Positions 60,686 to 64,000 of a stretch of DNA of 64,000 nucleotides are shown in pieces. A program made the translations under genes and the position numbers. Every line of letters starts with the position of its first letter. Position 1 is the first letter of the stretch. Origin of the DNA: JAXGXJ01 sp050943595 (GTDB taxonomy: Bacteria; Actinomycetota; Thermoleophilia; RBG-16-64-13); contig JBMNPM010000006.1 in assembly GCA_050943595.1 (NCBI GenBank), forward strand, positions 68,274 through 132,273, given 5' to 3'. Below the pieces are notes generated by a model. It saw only the letters and a list, made by a program, of their open reading frames with translations. It was not told the origin of the DNA and ran no database searches.

Positions 60686-62179
60686 TTACTGTGAGCACAA
60701 CATCAGATTGTAAAGAATCTGAGCCACCTCTCCTCTGGTGGCTTTAGCATCCATCCAAGCAGAAATGGTGCCGTCGGTTACGAGGTCTCGGAGCAGTCCG
60801 TTGTGGTCGGCCAGCTTGACGTTGGCCCCGTGGGTGGCATTGGCATAGGTGCGAAACGGACCGGCATAGTCGGTGCGCACCGGCTTAAGCGTGATGCCGG
60901 AGTTCCTGGCGGCCCGCACCACCATGGTCGCCACTTGGGCCCGGGTGATGTTGGCATCGGGCGCAAACCTGGTGGCAGTCACCCCCAGGGTGAGACCATG
61001 AGCTTTAGCAACAGCGATGAAATCGTGAGGGTAGAGGTCGGTGGGGTTGTCTTTGCCGCAATCGGTGAAGGGAGGCCGGGCGTCTTGCCAGTCGGCTTCA
61101 GTTACAGGCAACCCCATGACCCCTACGATCATCTTGGCGAAGTGCTTACGCATGACCAGGTTGTTCGGGCGAAAGGTGCCGTCGCTATAGCCGGCAATGA
61201 TGCCCCGGGCCGCCATGGTCTGGATGGCGGTTTTATAGGGAGAGGAGGCGATATCGGAGAAATGTTTCGCAGCCGGAAGCGTGGTGCTCGTCGTGCTCGA
61301 AGGTGGAGCGACTTCGGTCGTCGTGGTTGTGGTTGAAGGTGCTTCGGTCCTGATCGCCCCCGAGAGCCACGCCTCCCGGGTAATGCCGAGTTCCCGCCCG
61401 TCCTCCAAGACCCTGCCCTGCATGAGGTCTGCGTAGAAGGCCCCCCAGCCCGGCAGACCGCCCTGATCCTCCACGTAGCCGTGAAGCTCTCCACCGTCCG
61501 CATCTCTGGCCGGCATGGCATAGCCCTTCGTGGCGTAAAACGAGCAGGCACAGTGGAGCCACTCATGAATCCACACTTGACTAATAATGTCGGCACACGA
61601 TGGATTCCACCAGTCGGCCGGTAGGGCGGTCACGGTGAGGTAGCCCCAGTTCTGTGAGGGAGAATAGGGAAGCGCCAGCCCCCATCCTGGGCTTGGGATA
61701 AAGGTGCTGCCATCGCTGCTCTTCCAGTACACCATAATCTGATCGTAGACATCGTCGGGACAACACCCGTCAATAACATCCTGGATACTGCCTGGATCCA
61801 ACCACTGCTCGCCGTTCGCGTCCGGCCGGGACAAGTGAGTGACGGGTCGAGGTGCGTACTTCACATCTATGTCCCACTGAACAGCCCCAGCAGACCAATC
61901 ACGGACGGCCGCCGCCACCGGACCGGTAAATGAGGCAAGCATGGCGTCGATGTCGGAGTCCGTAAGTGAGGTAGTCAGATGATGCCACCGACCGTCCTCG
62001 CCCAGATAGTCGGTGTCTGTCTCCTGGAAGACCAGCATCAGCACCCGCCAGGTAGACGATGCAGCGCCTGGATCAGCAGAAGCGCTCGTCGTTTCACTGT
62101 GGGCAGTAGCCAGCGGGATGCCGACCAGCAGAAAAGTAAAGGCTGCGAGTACCAGCAGCGCCACCGTGAACCGTTTCAT
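60686..62179 (-). CDS. SLH-anchored putative zinc metalloprotease
   Basis: About 497 residues from ATG 62179 (MKRFTVALLVLAAFTFLLVG). The N-terminal domain (about 40-270) contains VWIHEWLHCACSFYATKGY, an HEXXH zinc motif. A further histidine in ELHGYVED or an acidic residue nearby could be the third ligand. A T-rich linker (TTTTTTEVAPPSSTTSTTLP) leads to three SLH repeats. It may process surface proteins. The protease family is not recognised, and the putative third ligand is not certain. Confidence 0.75.
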   Translation of the reverse strand: MKRFTVALLVLAAFTFLLVGIPLATAHSETTSASADPGAASSTWRVLMLVFQETDTDYLGEDGRWHHLTTSLTDSDIDAMLASFTGPVAAAVRDWSAGAVQWDIDVKYAPRPVTHLSRPDANGEQWLDPGSIQDVIDGCCPDDVYDQIMVYWKSSDGSTFIPSPGWGLALPYSPSQNWGYLTVTALPADWWNPSCADIISQVWIHEWLHCACSFYATKGYAMPARDADGGELHGYVEDQGGLPGWGAFYADLMQGRVLEDGRELGITREAWLSGAIRTEAPSTTTTTTEVAPPSSTTSTTLPAAKHFSDIASSPYKTAIQTMAARGIIAGYSDGTFRPNNLVMRKHFAKMIVGVMGLPVTEADWQDARPPFTDCGKDNPTDLYPHDFIAVAKAHGLTLGVTATRFAPDANITRAQVATMVVRAARNSGITLKPVRTDYAGPFRTYANATHGANVKLADHNGLLRDLVTDGTISAWMDAKATRGEVAQILYNLMLCSQ

Positions 62180-62451
62180 GATGGACTCCCTGGAAAGCGG
62201 CGCCCTGCACTTCAGATCACGCTTGGAACCCCATCTATCTTCCACTCTGACAATCCTCCCCGCAGCTATCGACTGATGGCTATCCTCCTAATCTGATCAT
62301 ACTCTTGGGCCTGCTTTCACGCCCAACGGCCCCCTTCCCCGGCCGGTCTCGCGGCCTACAATTTTTCGGCTGTTGGTCCTACCCCAGCGCACTCGTATGG
62401 AAGCAGCCTAAACAAGACCGTGTGGAGTGACACCGACCCCAGCCCTCAGGC

Positions 62452-62662
62452 GCAACCACTCTCTATCGGCTCAACCGAGGTGATCACCGCCGGGCCAACA
62501 CAGCTCTCTACCGCATCGTTATCGTCTGCATGCAACATCTGAGTCCACCCGTGCCTATGTAACCAGACGAACCGAAGAGGGCGGGGCAAGAAGAAGATTA
62601 TCCATTGTCTCAAGCAATTTATTGCCCGTGAGATCTGGGCTCTGATGCGACCTCTGCGCTAA
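62452..62662 (+). pseudogene. IS110-family transposase C-terminal remnant
   Basis: One frame reads TLYRLNRGDHRRANTALYRI and stops. After a frameshift, AYVTRRTEEGRGKKKIIHCL continues to KQFIAREIWALMRPLR and a stop at 62660-62662. This reproduces the C-terminal end of IS110/IS1111 transposases (usually GDRQANxALHRIV ... RRTxEGKSKxEIIRCLKRYxAREI). Only the last 70 codons remain and at least one frameshift is present. Confidence 0.72.
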
Positions 62663-62922
62663 ACATTAACATGCTCCCTCATTCTATTTGATAGATATAG
62701 GATCATCAATACGTTAATTACAGCAAGAGCAACTATATCTATAGTTCACTCTTTCACCGTTTCAATGCCTCATATGGAAACACACTCATTGCAACTTTAT
62801 CGTTTTGAGCTCACATACGCAACCGGTTTACAGCACCGATTTGTCGTGGCCTGCTCCCCCTGACCCGTACCAGCTAGACTGAGAGTCCTTAGATGGCCAA
62901 GAAAGGCCAGAAAGGATCGGTC

Positions 62923-63204
62923 ATGCCGAAGGGAAAGAAGCACACGCCGGAGCAGATCGTCCGCATTCTCAGGGAGGCCGAGGCCGCCCAGGCCGCCAGC
63001 AAGAGCATCGGACACATCTGCCAGGAGATCGGGATAAGCGACAAGACCTACTACCGCTGGAAGAGCCTCTACGCAGGTATGAAGACCAGCGAGCTAAAGT
63101 GCCTGAAAGAGCTTGAGGCCGAGAACCTGCGCCTGAAGAAGTTGGTCGCCGACCTCTCCTTGGACAACGCCATGCTCAAGGAGTTGGCCGAGGGAAACTT
63201 CTGA
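62923..63204 (+). CDS. IS3-family transposase OrfA
   Basis: About 93 residues from ATG 62923 (MPKGKKHTPEQIVRILREAE), with AAAGGATCGG just upstream; an in-frame ATG at 62893 adds ten residues. It has the helix-turn-helix IGHICQEIGISDKTYYRW and the C-terminal leucine zipper (LEAENLRLKKLVADLSLDN) typical of OrfA. It binds the element ends and joins OrfB through frameshifting in active copies. Confidence 0.9.
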   Translation: MPKGKKHTPEQIVRILREAEAAQAASKSIGHICQEIGISDKTYYRWKSLYAGMKTSELKCLKELEAENLRLKKLVADLSLDNAMLKELAEGNF

Positions 63205-63227
63205 GCCCGGCTCGCAGGCGCCAAGCT

Positions 63228-64000
63228 GTGAACCGTCTAAGAAGCGAGTTTGCGGTATCTGAACGCCGAGCATGCCTCGTGGTCGGGCAAAGTAGATCCA
63301 CCCAGCGCTACCTGTTGCGCCCACCGGCCGACGAGGCGCGTCTGCTTGCGCGTATGGAGGTCTTGGTGAAGAGGCATCCTCGGTACGGCTATCGGCGCAT
63401 CTGGGCCCTTCTATGCCGGGAAGGCTTCCGTGTGAACCGCAAGCGCATCTATCGCCTCTGGAGGCGGGAAGGCTACCGGGTGCCTCGGCAGCAGCACAAA
63501 CGCCGCCGCTTGGGGATGAGCAAGAACAGCTGCGCCCGCTTTCGGCCCGAACACCCCAACCACATCTGGGCCTGGGATTTCATCTTCGACCGTGACGAAC
63601 GGGGACGCAGCTTGAAATGGCTGAGCGTGATCGATGAGTTCACTCGTCAGTGCCTCACCCTTCTGCCCGAACGCCACCTCACCTCGACAGACGTCATCGA
63701 TAGCTCATCCGGCTCATGAACCGGAAAGGGGTCCCGGCCCACATAAGATGGAGATAACGGACCCAAGTTCATCGCCAAGGCCGTGCGCACCTGGCTCTCG
63801 CGGACACAGGTCGGCACCCTCTACGTGGAGCCGGGCGCACCCTGGGAGAATGGATACGCCGAATCCTTCCACGCTCGCCTGCGTGATGAACTTCTCGACG
63901 CCGAGAGTTTCGCCGACCTTCGGGAAGCTCAGGCTCTCGCGCGCATATGGAAACGTGAATACAATGAGGAGCGGCCACACAGCTCGCTCGGGTACCTCAC
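63228..64000 (+). pseudogene. IS3-family transposase OrfB, frameshifted and incomplete
   Basis: Starts at GTG 63228 (VNRLRSEFAVSERRACLVVG). HPRYGYRRIWALL and the first catalytic aspartate (WAWDFIFDRD) are in the first frame. The frame is lost near 63702, where one base appears missing (LIRLMNRKGVPAHIR continues in another frame). One base appears inserted near 63753, after which DNGPKFIAKAVRTWL and ENGYAESFHARLRDELLD (second aspartate and glutamate) follow. It runs off the window. Two indels make it almost certainly nonfunctional. Confidence 0.82.

Larger units (their letters stand above)
62860..64000 (+). mobile_element. IS3-family insertion sequence, truncated by the window edge
   Basis: Two consecutive transposase frames, OrfA and OrfB, with the DDE residues of IS3 elements. 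A plausible left end is near tgacccgtaccagctagact (62860), but I cannot define the inverted repeat without the right end, which lies outside the window. OrfB carries two frameshifts, so this copy is probably inactive. Confidence 0.8.

Overview
The window looks like a chromosomal segment of a GC-rich, strictly anaerobic bacterium with an S-layer. Five proteins carry SLH domains. Lipoboxes are common and there is no outer-membrane (TonB/porin) machinery. Central metabolism uses ferredoxin-dependent pyruvate oxidoreductase, 2-hydroxyacyl-CoA dehydratase and CoA-transferase genes. This fits a monoderm such as a deep-branching anaerobic Actinomycetota or a GC-rich Bacillota (Clostridia). No rRNA or marker gene settles it.

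Region 1 (1-5.3 kb) holds the leuCD junction, an SLH-glucosaminidase and two unrecognised genes. Region 2 (5.2-13.3 kb) is a six-gene, tightly overlapping operon, porC-porD-porA-nuoE-nuoF-(flavoprotein/PorB fusion). It encodes what looks like an NAD-linked, possibly electron-bifurcating pyruvate oxidoreductase, and ends in a strong terminator. Region 3 (13.8-26.2 kb) is housekeeping: MscS channel, cysK, metY, a DUF362/HAD pair, an FNR-type reductase, aconitase and leuA, with a decayed epimerase gene and one copy of a dispersed repeat. Region 4 (26.2-35.5 kb) has a second, fold-back copy of that repeat, a two-subunit CoA-transferase divergent from a 2-hydroxyacyl-CoA dehydratase pair, then a universal stress protein, an RRM protein, a NYN-LOTUS protein, a WecA/TagO-like transferase, a PAP2 phosphatase and a CWC protein. 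Region 5 (35.4-37.6 kb) is a visibly AT-richer, probably acquired patch (lipoprotein and paired SMR efflux genes) ending in an IS3 remnant.

Region 6 (38-57.3 kb) is the most interesting part: two adjacent minus-strand units, each headed by a cobalamin riboswitch followed by a terminator-like hairpin. The downstream unit is btuFCD-like, cobN-like, lipoprotein, chlID-like. The upstream unit encodes five exported proteins followed by a complete ECF transporter (T, fused A-A', S). Three exported proteins carry DUF4430 (transcobalamin C-terminal-like) domains and two carry prenyltransferase-like alpha/alpha toroids. These are the two folds that make up animal intrinsic factor and transcobalamin, here split over separate SLH-anchored, lipid-anchored and membrane-anchored proteins. 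I read this as a surface corrinoid-capture relay feeding an ECF importer, beside a conventional B12 ABC importer and a chelatase.

Region 7 (57.4-64 kb) has an N-terminally truncated TIR protein with seven helical repeats, two more SLH proteins (a beta-propeller-like protein and an HEXXH protease-like protein), an IS110 transposase remnant and a frameshifted IS3 element running off the end.

No tRNA, rRNA or CRISPR array was found. Most genes from 38 to 62 kb, and most in the window, are on the minus strand.
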